Below, piece by piece: positions 1 through 9,799 of a stretch of DNA of 64,000 bases. Origin of the DNA: Lysobacteraceae bacterium NML08-0793. Its GTDB lineage: Bacteria; Pseudomonadota; Gammaproteobacteria; Xanthomonadales; Xanthomonadaceae. Within the stretch, counting starts at the first letter, position 1. The number at the start of each line of letters is the position of its first letter. A program made the position numbers and the translations under genes. Where the stretch lies: NCBI GenBank assembly GCA_002798275.1, contig NWQR01000017.1, forward strand, positions 24,348 through 88,347. The letters run 5' to 3'. The notes beneath the pieces are model-generated. The model was not told the DNA's origin. It saw nothing but the letters and a program-made list of their open reading frames with translations, and did not search any database.

Positions 1-1329
1 GGTGCCGTGGTGCTGGGTGATTACGAGCACCTGCGTGAAGGCGATATCGCCAAGACTACCGGCCGCATTCTGGAAGTGCCGACCGGCCCGGAACTCTTGG
101 GTCGCGTGGTCAACGCCTTGGGTGAGCCGATTGACGGCAAGGGGCCGATCAATGCCGCCACCTCTGCGCCGGTAGAAGCCATCGCTCCGGGCGTGGTCTG
201 GCGTAAATCGGTGAGCCAGCCGGTGCAGACCGGCTACAAAGCCATCGACAGCATGATTCCGATTGGTCGCGGCCAGCGCGAATTGATCATTGGCGACCGC
301 CAGACCGGCAAGACCGCCATCGCCGTTGACACCATCATCAACCAGAAGTCCTCCGGCGTTAAGTGCATCTATGTGGCTATCGGTCAGAAGAACTCGACCA
401 TCGCCAACATCGTGCGCAAGCTGGAAGAAAATGGTGCCATGGCCTACACCACCGTGGTGGCGGCTTCGGCTTCTGAATCAGCCGCCATGCAGTACATCGC
501 TGCCTATTCGGGCTGCACCATGGGCGAATACTTCCGCGACCGCGGTGAAGATGCCCTGATCATCTACGATGACCTGTCCAAGCAGGCCGTGGCTTATCGT
601 CAAATCTCGCTGCTGCTCAAGCGCCCGCCGGGTCGTGAAGCCTTCCCGGGTGACGTGTTCTACCTGCACAGCCGCTTGCTGGAACGCGCTGCCCGCGTCA
701 ACGAAGACTATGTTGAAAAGTTCACCAATGGTGCGGTGAAGGGCAAGACCGGCTCGTTGACCGCGTTGCCGATTATCGAAACCCAAGCCGGTGACGTATC
801 CGCATTCGTGCCGACCAACGTGATTTCGATTACCGACGGTCAGATCTTCCTGGAAACCGACCTGTTCAACGCCGGTATCCGTCCGGCCGTGAACGCCGGT
901 ATTTCGGTGTCGCGCGTAGGTGGCTCGGCGCAGACCAAGATCATGAAGAAGCTCTCCGGCGGTATCCGTATCGCCCTTGCGCAATACCGTGAGCTGGCCG
1001 CCTTTGCCCAGTTTGCTTCCGACCTTGACGATGCCACCCGCAAGCAGCTTGAACGCGGTCAGCGCGTAACCGAGCTGATGAAGCAGAAGCAGTATCAGCC
1101 GATGTCGGTTGCCCAGCAGGCGCTGTCCATCTATGCCGTTGACAAGGGCTATATGGATGACGTGCCGGTGGCGAAGATCGGCGCCTTCGAAGAAGGTCTC
1201 TTGGCGCACTTTGCCAATAATCTTGGTGATGTGATGAACAAGATTGATAGCACCGGCGACTGGAACGACGAGTTGGAAAATGCCTTCAAACAAGGCATTG
1301 AAGACTTCAAGAAAACCGGTAGCTGGTAA
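1..1329 (+). CDS. atpA: F1Fo ATP synthase alpha subunit (5' end outside window)
   Basis: This is the non-catalytic nucleotide-binding subunit of the F1 sector on the cytoplasmic face of the inner membrane. The reading frame is open from base 1, and 442 residues are visible. Against the usual length of about 513, roughly the first 70 residues are missing at the window edge. The P-loop GDRQTGKT is encoded near base 295, the Walker B strand ALIIYDD near 555, and the family signature [26 protein letters not shown] block near 630. It is the first visible gene of an atpA-atpG-(lipoprotein)-atpD-atpC run, so atpB, E, F and H are expected just upstream. Nothing in it looks damaged. Confidence 0.98.
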   Translation, partial: GAVVLGDYEHLREGDIAKTTGRILEVPTGPELLGRVVNALGEPIDGKGPINAATSAPVEAIAPGVVWRKSVSQPVQTGYKAIDSMIPIGRGQRELIIGDRQTGKTAIAVDTIINQKSSGVKCIYVAIGQKNSTIANIVRKLEENGAMAYTTVVAASASESAAMQYIAAYSGCTMGEYFRDRGEDALIIYDDLSKQAVAYRQISLLLKRPPGREAFPGDVFYLHSRLLERAARVNEDYVEKFTNGAVKGKTGSLTALPIIETQAGDVSAFVPTNVISITDGQIFLETDLFNAGIRPAVNAGISVSRVGGSAQTKIMKKLSGGIRIALAQYRELAAFAQFASDLDDATRKQLERGQRVTELMKQKQYQPMSVAQQALSIYAVDKGYMDDVPVAKIGAFEEGLLAHFANNLGDVMNKIDSTGDWNDELENAFKQGIEDFKKTGSW

Positions 1330-1391
1330 TTGAAACCGGGCGGAGGCAATGCGCCTTCGCCCTTTCCCACGACAAGCGCAGCGAGTAGAAC

Positions 1392-2324
1392 ATGGCAGGC
1401 GGACGCGAAATCAAAACCAAGATCAAATCAGTGCAAAACACCCGCAAGGTGACCCGTGCGCTGGAAATGGTCTCGGCTTCCAAAATCCGCAAGGCACAAG
1501 ACCGCATGAAAGCCTCGCGTCCCTATGCGCGGGCGATGAAGCAGCTGATTGGCCACATTGCCCAGGCGCATGGCAGCGATTACGTCCATCCTTGGATGGT
1601 CGAGCGCAAGGATGTCAAGCGCGTGGGCTATATCATCGTTTCTTCCGACCGCGGCTTGGCTGGCGGGCTCAACAACAACCTGTTCCGCAAGTTGCTGGGC
1701 GAGTTCCGCAAATGGAACGAGCAGGGCGTGGAAGTGGATATCGTCACCATCGGGCAGAAAGCCCTGATGTTCTTCCGACGTATCAAGGTCAATATTCTCG
1801 GCTCGGTAACGCATCTGGAAGATTCGCCGCGTATGGTGGAACGCCAGCCGGGTAGCTATCGCGGCAGCAGTGCCGCAGGTCTTGGTAATACGCCGATCGT
1901 CGAGCAGCTCATCGGTGTGGTCAAATGCATGTTGACCGCGTACAACGAAGGTCAAGTTGATCGCGTTTACCTGTGTTACAACGATTTCATCAACACCATG
2001 ACCCAGCGCGCCGCGTTCGACCAGTTGCTGCCGCTGCCGCCGGCCGAGGAACAAATGGCGCGCCATAGCTGGGATTATTTGTACGAGCCAGATGCACAAA
2101 CGGTGCTGGATCACTTGATGATTCGCTATGTGGAGTCGCTGGTGTATCAGGCGGTGATGGAAAACGTCGCCTCCGAACACGCCGCGCGTATGGTGGCCAT
2201 GAAGGCCGCCAGCGACAACGCCACCAAGCTGATCGGCACCCTGAATCTGGTTTACAACAAGGCGCGTCAGGCCGCGATTACCCAGGAAATCTCGGAAATC
2301 GTCGGCGGAGCCGCCGCAGTTTGA
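1392..2324 (+). CDS. atpG: F1Fo ATP synthase gamma subunit
   Basis: This is the central rotor shaft of F1, which couples proton flow to catalysis. The N-terminal helix ([19 protein letters not shown]) and the C-terminal helix ([23 protein letters not shown]) that form the coiled-coil shaft are both present. The protein has 310 residues; the E. coli type has 287. By eye the extra ~20 residues fall around positions 146-170 (segment [18 protein letters not shown]), in the Rossmann-like globular part before the conserved IGVVK...LTAYNEG block. The reading frame stays open and flanking sequence is conserved, so this is an insertion and not a frameshift. It lies 62 bp after atpA. Confidence 0.97.
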   Translation: MAGGREIKTKIKSVQNTRKVTRALEMVSASKIRKAQDRMKASRPYARAMKQLIGHIAQAHGSDYVHPWMVERKDVKRVGYIIVSSDRGLAGGLNNNLFRKLLGEFRKWNEQGVEVDIVTIGQKALMFFRRIKVNILGSVTHLEDSPRMVERQPGSYRGSSAAGLGNTPIVEQLIGVVKCMLTAYNEGQVDRVYLCYNDFINTMTQRAAFDQLLPLPPAEEQMARHSWDYLYEPDAQTVLDHLMIRYVESLVYQAVMENVASEHAARMVAMKAASDNATKLIGTLNLVYNKARQAAITQEISEIVGGAAAV

Positions 2325-2371
2325 TGTACCTTTCCCCACATTTCATCCAACCAATCCATTAGGAAAATCTC

Positions 2372-2773
2372 ATGAGCAAGAAAATCCTGTTTGCCTTGGC
2401 CTTCTGTGTCGCCCTGACTGCTTGCAACAAGCAAGAAGAAGCCCCGGCCGAAGCGGTAGCCCCGGCTGCCGAAGCCAGCGAAGCCGCCCCGGCCGCTGAA
2501 GCTGCCGGCACCGATGCTGCCACCGCCGAAGCTGCCCCGGCTGCCGAAGGCGCTGCTGCTGCTGACCTGCCGCAAGCCTGCACCGACTACATCGCCCGCG
2601 CCGAAGCCTGCTTTGCCAAGGCTGCCCCGGATGCTGCCGCGATGATGAAGACCTCCTTCGACGCCACCGTAACCGAATGGAAGAACGCGGTGGACAAGTC
2701 CTCGCTGGGTGATGCCTGCAAGCAGATGAATGACATGTTTGCAGAAACCGCCAAGGCGCTGAGCTGCGAATAA
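2372..2773 (+). CDS. Small Ala-rich lipoprotein encoded between atpG and atpD
   Basis: The 133-residue product starts with a lipoprotein signal peptide (MSKKILFALAFCVALTAC; lipobox LTAC, modified Cys18). An Ala/Glu/Pro-rich low-complexity linker follows (about residues 22-65), then a compact 68-residue C-terminal domain with four Cys (QACTDYIARAEACF, GDACKQM, LSCE) that could form disulfides in the periplasm. The layout is reminiscent of DUF5339-type small proteins, but I cannot assign a function. It is cotranscribed in sense with the ATP synthase genes, which is an unusual place for a lipoprotein. A strong hairpin follows it. The linker GCC/GAA repeats look like replication-slippage-prone sequence. 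Confidence 0.85.
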   Translation: MSKKILFALAFCVALTACNKQEEAPAEAVAPAAEASEAAPAAEAAGTDAATAEAAPAAEGAAAADLPQACTDYIARAEACFAKAAPDAAAMMKTSFDATVTEWKNAVDKSSLGDACKQMNDMFAETAKALSCE

Positions 2774-2782
2774 TCTTCAACC

Positions 2783-2806
2783 CGGCTCCGCCTTCGGGCG
2801 GAGCCG
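2783..2806 (+). terminator. Perfect 10-bp hairpin without U-tract inside the atp operon
   Basis: CGGCTCCGCC-TTCG-GGCGGAGCCG is a perfect 10-bp stem closed by a UUCG tetraloop, 10 nt after the lipoprotein stop codon. No T run follows, so it is unlikely to be a full intrinsic terminator. More likely it is a 3'-end protector or partial terminator separating the lipoprotein message from atpD. Confidence 0.55.
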
Positions 2807-2812
2807 CGGGGC

Positions 2813-4394
<1,582 letters not shown>

Positions 4395-4455
4395 TCGCCT
4401 TGGTTGATTTGGGGCGCGGGCATCTGGCCCGCGTCCTGTTTGCAGGAGTTCAAAA

Positions 4456-4881
4456 ATGGCAAGCACAATCCGCTGCGAAATCGTCAGCGCCGAAGCCGAA
4501 ATCTACAATGGCGAAGCCACCTTGGTGGTGGCCACCGGCGAACTGGGCGAGCTGGGCATTGCACCCAAACATGCCCCGCTGATTACCCGTTTGAAGCCCG
4601 GCAAAGTGGTGGTAACCACAGCCAGTGGCGAAAATCTGGACTTCGCCATCTCCGGCGGCATGTTGGAAGTGCAGCCGGAAATCGTCACCATCTTGGCCGA
4701 TACCGCGATTCGTGCCGATGATATTGATGAGGCCAAAGTGCGCGCCGCCAAAGAAGAAGCCGAGCGCGTGCTGGCCAATCGCGGCGAAGCAATGGAAATT
4801 GCCGAAGCCCAGAAACATCTGGCTGAAGTTACCGCGCAGCTTCAGGCATTGGAGCGCTTGCGCAAGAACCTCAAGCACTGA
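4456..4881 (+). CDS. atpC: F1Fo ATP synthase epsilon subunit
   Basis: This is the regulatory subunit of the F1 central stalk. The 141-residue protein has the N-terminal beta-sandwich ([39 protein letters not shown]) and the C-terminal two-helix hairpin (residues about 90-140, rich in Glu/Ala/Arg) that can inhibit ATP hydrolysis. AGGAG lies 7 nt before the ATG. It is the last gene of the ATP synthase operon and is followed within 30 bp by a strong terminator. Confidence 0.97.
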   Translation: MASTIRCEIVSAEAEIYNGEATLVVATGELGELGIAPKHAPLITRLKPGKVVVTTASGENLDFAISGGMLEVQPEIVTILADTAIRADDIDEAKVRAAKEEAERVLANRGEAMEIAEAQKHLAEVTAQLQALERLRKNLKH

Positions 4882-4906
4882 GGCGGACAGCGCCCCCCAA
4901 CGAAAG

Positions 4907-4933
4907 CGACGGCCCATCTGGCCGTCGTTTTTT
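4907..4933 (+). terminator. Intrinsic terminator of the atp operon
   Basis: A perfect 8-bp stem CGACGGCC-CATCT-GGCCGTCG is followed by six T (4928-4933), 26 bp after the atpC stop codon. Confidence 0.92.
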
Positions 4934-4961
4934 GTATCCGCCCTTGAGATGAGCACGCTGG

Positions 4962-7151
4962 ATGAAACCGTTTTCGCCGATTTTGAAAACTTGGCTGCGC
5001 CGTTTGCGCTGGCCGCTGTATGGGCTTTTGGCGTTGTACTTGCTGTATCTGATTGCGGCCAATGGCCTTATCAATAGCGGGCGTGGTCAGGCGCTGTTGA
5101 ACCGCAAGCCTGAGCGTTTTCAGATGCACTGGAGCGGCGGCTACACGCTTTGGCCCGGCAGGGTGGTATTGCGCGGGCTGGAAATGCGTGGACACGTGCA
5201 CAAGTTGACTTGGGCGCTGTCGGCTGAGCATGTCCGGGGACAAATCGCGTTAGTGCCGCTGTTGCAACGGCAGGTGCAAATCCCCTGGGTGACGGCGACA
5301 GGCTTGCAGGGTGAAGTGCGTCAAGCGACCGATGAAATGCCGCCGGCACTACATTCGCCGGAAAAAAAGCACAAGGCTTGGCGGCTGGATATTGCCCACA
5401 TCAAGGCCAATAATCTGCGCCAATTTGCGTTTCACGATTGGCAAATTGTTGGTGCGGGCGAAGCTGAGGCTTCGTTGGTCAAGCAGTTTGCCGGTGGCGC
5501 ATTTGAATTGCGCCCTTCTGTCGTGCGCTTTGGCAATGCCCGTATCCTTCAGCGCCAGCAGCTGTGGCTGCATGAGGCGCAGCTACAAGCGACATTTTCC
5601 CTGCCGGCGCATGTGCCTGCCGATTATCGCGGACTTGCGCGGCTGGAGATTCTCAAGCTGGCCTTGCAGGCCGAAGGCAAGACGCCGGGCTTTGCCGCGC
5701 AACTGGGTGAGCAGGGGCGCTATCAGTTTCAGATGCAGGACGAGGCCGGTACGTTGGCCGCCGATGTGCAGCTTGTGGCGGGCCGCCTGCAACCGGGTAG
5801 TCGCCTGCATTTGAATGTGCCGCTGGCCATGACCCAGAACGGGGTACGCGAGCAGAATGACTTGCAGGCCGAATTTTCCGTCAGCGACAGCATTCATTTG
5901 AGCTTGAACCTGCCTAAGACCTCGCAGCAACTGCCTTCGCTGACCTTGCAGGCACGTCTGCCGGACAACCGCCTGCCGCTGTCGCAGCCACGCGTGTTGC
6001 TTGGCAAGCTCGATGGGCGGTTGCAAGGGCAGGGTTATCTGCCCTCGATTGGCGGTTTGGTGGCGCTGTTTGCCCGTGCCGACTGGTTTGCGATGGAAGG
6101 TGGCGGTCATGTGGAAGTGGATTTGGCGCTCAAACAGGGGCGTCTGGAAGCGGGCAGCCAGATGAAGCTGCGCCAGGTACGCGCCCATCTGGATGCGCTG
6201 GGCAACCGTTTTGCCGGACAGGCCGATGCGCAAGCGCGCATCCTAGCGGGCAAGGCTGGTGCCGAGGATCAGTCGCAGTTGGATGTGCAGATGCAGTCTT
6301 TCAGCGTGGCGCCTTTGAGCCAGACCCACCGTCCCTATATCAGCGGCAATGCGCTGCAAGTGCAGATGAGCGCGATTGCTGACCTCATGCGTATGCGCGA
6401 AAGCCTGCAAGCCCGGCTGCGTTTTCAAAATGCACGCATCCCGGATTTGTCGCGCTTCAACCCGCACCTGCCCAACGACAAGTTGAGTTTCATCGGCGGC
6501 AGCGGTACGGCCAGCGGCGATTTGAGCCTGCGCGGCGATGGCAGTGTCGATAACGGGCAGCTACAGCTGTATGGCCGTGCGGTACAGATCGGCATGGCCG
6601 GGATGCGTTTTCGCGGTGATTTGCAACTGGATGGCCGCTTGCGGCGTGGCAATCTGCAACGTGGCGAATTTGCCCTGGCTGGCAGTCGCATTCGTTTGAG
6701 TAATGTCGCGTTTTCAGAGCCGGGTGGCAGCAGCAGCAGCGGCTGGTGGGCCGAGGTCAATGTGCAGGATGGCCGGGTGAGCTGGAAAAAACCGGCGGCG
6801 ATCAGTGGTCACATCAATACCCGGATGAAAGATGTCGGCTTTCTGCTGGCGATGTTTGCTGCCCGCAGCCATTACCCGCAATGGGTAACGCGGGTGGTGG
6901 ATGAAGGCCAGGCTTATGCCAGTGGTCGCGTGGCCTGGCGTGGCAATCTGCTGGTGCTCGACGACATGGCAGCGCGTAACGACCGTTTTTCCGTCAATGC
7001 GCGACTGCGCTTGCAGGGCAGTCAGCGGCAAGGCGATTTGCTGCTGGGCTGGGGCAAGCTCGAAGCCGGACTGGAATTGCAGGGGGAGCGCCGCGAGCTG
7101 CATCTGCTGCGCGCCCGGCAGTGGTATCAGAGCCGTCGCGGCTATCTGTAG
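4962..7151 (+). CDS. AsmA-like inner-membrane-anchored periplasmic protein
   Basis: The 729-residue protein has one N-terminal transmembrane helix (about residues 13-36, WPLYGLLALYLLYLIAANGL) after a positively charged start, then a long beta-rich periplasmic body. The repeating amphipathic strand pattern and the opening segment (ALLNRKPERFQMHWSGGYTLWPGRVVLRGLEM) are of the AsmA/TAM/DUF748 kind, a superfamily tied to outer-membrane lipid transport or assembly. The exact subfamily is not recognisable by eye, so function stays general. It begins 29 bp after the atp terminator and must have its own promoter. Low-complexity Gly/Ser occurs near 6725. Confidence 0.7.
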   Translation: MKPFSPILKTWLRRLRWPLYGLLALYLLYLIAANGLINSGRGQALLNRKPERFQMHWSGGYTLWPGRVVLRGLEMRGHVHKLTWALSAEHVRGQIALVPLLQRQVQIPWVTATGLQGEVRQATDEMPPALHSPEKKHKAWRLDIAHIKANNLRQFAFHDWQIVGAGEAEASLVKQFAGGAFELRPSVVRFGNARILQRQQLWLHEAQLQATFSLPAHVPADYRGLARLEILKLALQAEGKTPGFAAQLGEQGRYQFQMQDEAGTLAADVQLVAGRLQPGSRLHLNVPLAMTQNGVREQNDLQAEFSVSDSIHLSLNLPKTSQQLPSLTLQARLPDNRLPLSQPRVLLGKLDGRLQGQGYLPSIGGLVALFARADWFAMEGGGHVEVDLALKQGRLEAGSQMKLRQVRAHLDALGNRFAGQADAQARILAGKAGAEDQSQLDVQMQSFSVAPLSQTHRPYISGNALQVQMSAIADLMRMRESLQARLRFQNARIPDLSRFNPHLPNDKLSFIGGSGTASGDLSLRGDGSVDNGQLQLYGRAVQIGMAGMRFRGDLQLDGRLRRGNLQRGEFALAGSRIRLSNVAFSEPGGSSSSGWWAEVNVQDGRVSWKKPAAISGHINTRMKDVGFLLAMFAARSHYPQWVTRVVDEGQAYASGRVAWRGNLLVLDDMAARNDRFSVNARLRLQGSQRQGDLLLGWGKLEAGLELQGERRELHLLRARQWYQSRRGYL

Positions 7152-7159
7152 CGCGAGGA

Positions 7160-7543
7160 TCAATCGCGCCGGTAAATCCAATGGCGTGAAAGCACAAAGC
7201 CAATCACCGCAAATGCGATTTCCAGCACCGGCTTGGCAAGCCAGGCTGCTTGCAGGCCGTGGTGTGTCTGCATCCAGCCAAGCAGCCCGCTGCCAAGCCC
7301 GGTAAGCGCAAGCCAGATGAGCAAAAAGCGCCGCAATGGCCGACCGGTCAGCGGTTGTGCGCTGGCAAAGGTGTAGCGGCCATTGGCCCAGAAGCCGAAC
7401 ATCGCCCCGGCCACGCGCCCGGCGATATTGGCGCAGGCCACCGGTAGCAGGGCATGGCTCAAGACAATCACCAGTGCACAATCCAGCAGCCATTGCAGGC
7501 CGCCAATAACAAGATAGGCAACAATCTGGCGGGAAAGCGGCAT
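7160..7543 (-). CDS. GtrA-family small membrane protein
   Basis: A 127-residue polytopic membrane protein with four predicted helices (VAYLVIGGLQWLLDCALVIVLS; ANIAGRVAGAMFGFWANGRYTF; FLLIWLALTGLGSGLLGWM; VLEIAFAVIGFVLSRHWIYR). The GRYTF and C-terminal RHWIYR signatures are typical of GtrA proteins, which are thought to flip polyprenyl-linked sugars across the inner membrane for glycosylation of lipids or O-antigen. The start at 7543 fits family alignment; an in-frame ATG at 7570 is the alternative. No glucosyltransferase partner is adjacent. The gene converges on the AsmA-like gene with an 8-bp gap. Confidence 0.78.
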   Translation of the reverse strand: MPLSRQIVAYLVIGGLQWLLDCALVIVLSHALLPVACANIAGRVAGAMFGFWANGRYTFASAQPLTGRPLRRFLLIWLALTGLGSGLLGWMQTHHGLQAAWLAKPVLEIAFAVIGFVLSRHWIYRRD

Positions 7544-7590
7544 GGGCGAAGCACCAAGTTTGACGGCCATACAGTGAGTGTGGATGATAA

Positions 7591-7613
7591 TGTATATCCT
7601 GATTGGATATACA
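7591..7613 (+). promoter_or_regulatory. Perfect palindrome upstream of vapB, likely VapBC operator
   Basis: TGTATATCC-TGATT-GGATATACA has perfect 9-bp arms and sits 12 bp before the vapB ATG. A possible -10 (GATAAT, 7586-7591) abuts its left edge. VapBC complexes usually repress their own operon by binding such dyads, so this is the expected autoregulatory site. Confidence 0.75.
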
Positions 7614-7625
7614 TTTGGGTGCCTT

Positions 7626-7850
7626 ATGACTGTAGCGACATTGTTCAAAAGTAATCAAAGCCAGGCCGTGAGGCTGCCGAAAGCGGTCGCGTTTCCTGAG
7701 GACGTAAAAAAAGTTGAAGTCTTGGTGCTTGGGCGTGCCAGGTTGTTGGTGCCGGAGGCGGATGTGTGGGACAGCTGGTTTGATCAGCCTGCTCTTGAAG
7801 ACTTCCCGGAGCGCGAAGCGCTTCTTGTCCAGGAACGCGAGGAATTTTGA
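7626..7850 (+). CDS. vapB: VapB-type antitoxin
   Basis: The 74-residue protein has an N-terminal AbrB/SpoVT-like swapped-hairpin DNA-binding half (MTVATLFKSNQSQAVRLPKAVAFPEDVKKVEVLVLG) with the family-typical NQSQAVRLPK motif. The acidic C-terminal tail (DSWFDQPALEDFPEREALL) would wrap the toxin. It should neutralise VapC and co-repress the operon. The ATG at 7626 is chosen because longer in-frame extensions would run through the operator palindrome. The stop codon overlaps the vapC start (TGATG). Confidence 0.9.
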   Translation: MTVATLFKSNQSQAVRLPKAVAFPEDVKKVEVLVLGRARLLVPEADVWDSWFDQPALEDFPEREALLVQEREEF

Positions 7851-8248
7851 TGTTGCGTTATATGCTGGACACCAATATCTGCATCTATACGCTGAAGGCT
7901 CGTCCAGCCGGGGTGAGGGCGCAGTTCAAGCAACATTATCGAAAAATGGCAATCAGCACGGTGGTGCTGGGTGAATTGTTGTATGGGGCAGAGCGCTCTC
8001 AAAACAGCGAGCGGGCGCTGGCCGATGTGGAAGGCTTGGCCGCACGTTTGATTGTTCTGGATTTTGATCCGCCGGCCGCGGCGCATGCGGCACAGATTCG
8101 TGCAGAGCTGGCCAATAAAGGTACGCCCATCGGCTCTTACGATGCCCTGATCGCAGGACATGCAAGAAGCCAGGGACTGATTTTGGTCAGCAACAATTTG
8201 CGCGAGTTTGAACGGGTAGAAGGGTTGCGCTTGGAAAACTGGGCATGA
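7850..8248 (+). CDS. vapC: VapC-type PIN-domain RNase toxin
   Basis: A 132-residue PIN-domain ribonuclease. The acidic metal-binding residues are visible: Asp7 in MLDTNICIY, Glu42 in LGELLYGAE, and Asp98 in GSYDALIAGHA; the C-terminal LVSNNLREFERV block matches the VapC fold end. VapC toxins typically cut tRNA or rRNA. The ATG overlaps the vapB stop codon, with GAGG 7 nt upstream, so the pair is translationally coupled. All catalytic residues are intact, so the module looks functional. Confidence 0.92.
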   Translation: MLRYMLDTNICIYTLKARPAGVRAQFKQHYRKMAISTVVLGELLYGAERSQNSERALADVEGLAARLIVLDFDPPAAAHAAQIRAELANKGTPIGSYDALIAGHARSQGLILVSNNLREFERVEGLRLENWA

Positions 8249-8300
8249 TGCCAAACGCCATCAGCCCTAAAATAGCGCCTTTCCCCAGCAGGTTGAGTCA

Positions 8301-9674
8301 ATGAACAACGCCCCATTGCATATCGTGATTTTGGCCGCGGGTGAAGGCAAGCGAATGAAATCGCGCCTGCCGAAAGTATTGCAGCAGGTGGCGGGCAAGC
8401 CGATGCTGGGGCATGTGATTGAAACTGCACGCACGCTTGCGCCTGCGGCTATTCATATCGTTTATGGCCACGGCGGCGACCAAGTATTGGCGGCGTTTTC
8501 GGGCGAAAAAGACCTGCAATGGGCCGAGCAGCGCGAGCGTCTTGGCACCGGCCATGCCGTACAACAGGCGATGGCGCAAATCCCCGCCGGGGCGCGAGTG
8601 CTGGTTTTGTATGGCGATGTGCCGCTGATTGGCGCTGAAAGCCTGCAAAAGCTGCTGGCCGTGGATGCGGCGCTCACCGTGCTGGTGGCCGAGCTTGCCA
8701 ACCCCACCGGCTATGGCCGCATCCTGCGCGACCAAGAAGGCCGGGTTGGCGCCATCGTCGAAGAAAAAGACGCCAGCGAAGAACAGCGCGCGGTACGCAT
8801 CATCAATACTGGCATCTTGGCCGCCGAGGGCGATGCCCTGCGCGGCTGGCTGCATGGTCTTGGCAATGACAATGCCCAGGGCGAGTATTACCTGACCGAT
8901 ATTTTTGCCCGCGCCGCACAGGAATACCGCGCCGCAGAAATCGTCCAAGTCGCTGACCCGCAGGAAACCGAAGGCGCCAACGACCCCTGGCAATTGGCGC
9001 AACTTGAGCGCGCCTTCCAGCGGCGTGCGGTGAAAGCCCTTTGCGACCAAGGCATGCGCTTTGCCGACCCGGCGCGTGTGGATGTGCGCGGTCAGGTGCA
9101 GGCCGAGTCTGATGTGGAAGTGGATGTCGATGTGATTTTTGAAGGCGATGTGCGGCTGGGCGAAGGCGTGCGCATCGGCCCGTTTTGCCGCCTGAAAAAC
9201 GTGCACATCGCCGCAGGCACGCATATCCATGCCCATTGCGATCTGGAAGATGCCCGCGTGGGTGCGGGTAGCCGCATCGGCCCCTATGCCCGCCTGCGGC
9301 CGGGCGCGGAATTGGCCGAAGGCGTGCATGTGGGCAATTTTGTGGAAGTGAAAAAATCCAGCCTCGGCAAAGGCAGCAAGGCCAACCATTTGAGCTATAT
9401 CGGCGATGCCGATATAGGCAGCGGCGTGAACATTGGCGCTGGCACTATTACCTGCAATTACGATGGCGTCAACAAATCCTGCACGGTGATTGGCGATGGC
9501 GCCTTCATCGGCTCCAATAGCGCACTGGTCGCCCCGCTGGAAATCGGCGCAGGTGCCACCATTGGTGCCGGCAGCACCATCACCCGCAGCGTCCCGGAGG
9601 CGCAACTCACCCTGGCTCGCGCCCGCCAGCAAACCCTGCCCGAATGGCAGCGGCCGGTGAAGAAAGAATCGTGA
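8301..9674 (+). CDS. glmU: Bifunctional UDP-GlcNAc pyrophosphorylase / glucosamine-1-P acetyltransferase
   Basis: GlmU acetylates glucosamine-1-phosphate and then uridylylates it, giving UDP-GlcNAc for peptidoglycan and LPS. The 457-residue protein has the N-terminal nucleotidyltransferase domain ([18 protein letters not shown] near residue 10, YGDVPL near 105, GYGRI near 140). The C-terminal left-handed beta-helix begins at about residue 255 (hexapeptide repeats such as [21 protein letters not shown], and [11 protein letters not shown] near 380). Length is normal. The partner gene glmS is at 26383, with an accessory island between them. Confidence 0.98.
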   Translation: MNNAPLHIVILAAGEGKRMKSRLPKVLQQVAGKPMLGHVIETARTLAPAAIHIVYGHGGDQVLAAFSGEKDLQWAEQRERLGTGHAVQQAMAQIPAGARVLVLYGDVPLIGAESLQKLLAVDAALTVLVAELANPTGYGRILRDQEGRVGAIVEEKDASEEQRAVRIINTGILAAEGDALRGWLHGLGNDNAQGEYYLTDIFARAAQEYRAAEIVQVADPQETEGANDPWQLAQLERAFQRRAVKALCDQGMRFADPARVDVRGQVQAESDVEVDVDVIFEGDVRLGEGVRIGPFCRLKNVHIAAGTHIHAHCDLEDARVGAGSRIGPYARLRPGAELAEGVHVGNFVEVKKSSLGKGSKANHLSYIGDADIGSGVNIGAGTITCNYDGVNKSCTVIGDGAFIGSNSALVAPLEIGAGATIGAGSTITRSVPEAQLTLARARQQTLPEWQRPVKKES

Positions 9675-9700
9675 CCTGTTCGCAAGGATTCGCTGGCGTA

Positions 9701-9729
9701 TTGTGATGAATGTGAAGGCGGCGTAAAAT
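9701..9729 (+). promoter_or_regulatory. Sigma-70-type promoter candidate for the TonB receptor gene
   Basis: TTGTGA (9701-9706), a 17-bp spacer and TAAAAT (9724-9729) predict transcription from about 9736, giving a leader of roughly 64 nt that contains the hairpin at 9763-9793. Confidence 0.5.
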
Positions 9730-9762
9730 CGCGCCGATTTGTCAGCCAGCCACGCTTTTTAG

Positions 9763-9793
9763 CTCCGCAAGCCAGACACCCCCACTTGCGGAG
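9763..9793 (+). promoter_or_regulatory. Leader hairpin that buries the Shine-Dalgarno of the TonB receptor gene
   Basis: CTCCGCAAG (9763-9771) and CTTGCGGAG (9785-9793) form a perfect 9-bp stem with a 13-nt loop. The only Shine-Dalgarno, GGAG at 9790-9793 (6 nt before the ATG at 9800), is entirely inside the 3' arm. Folding should block ribosome access, so translation is probably conditional (temperature, protein, small RNA or metabolite). The inducing factor cannot be read from sequence. Confidence 0.6.
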
Positions 9794-9799
9794 TCCCCA

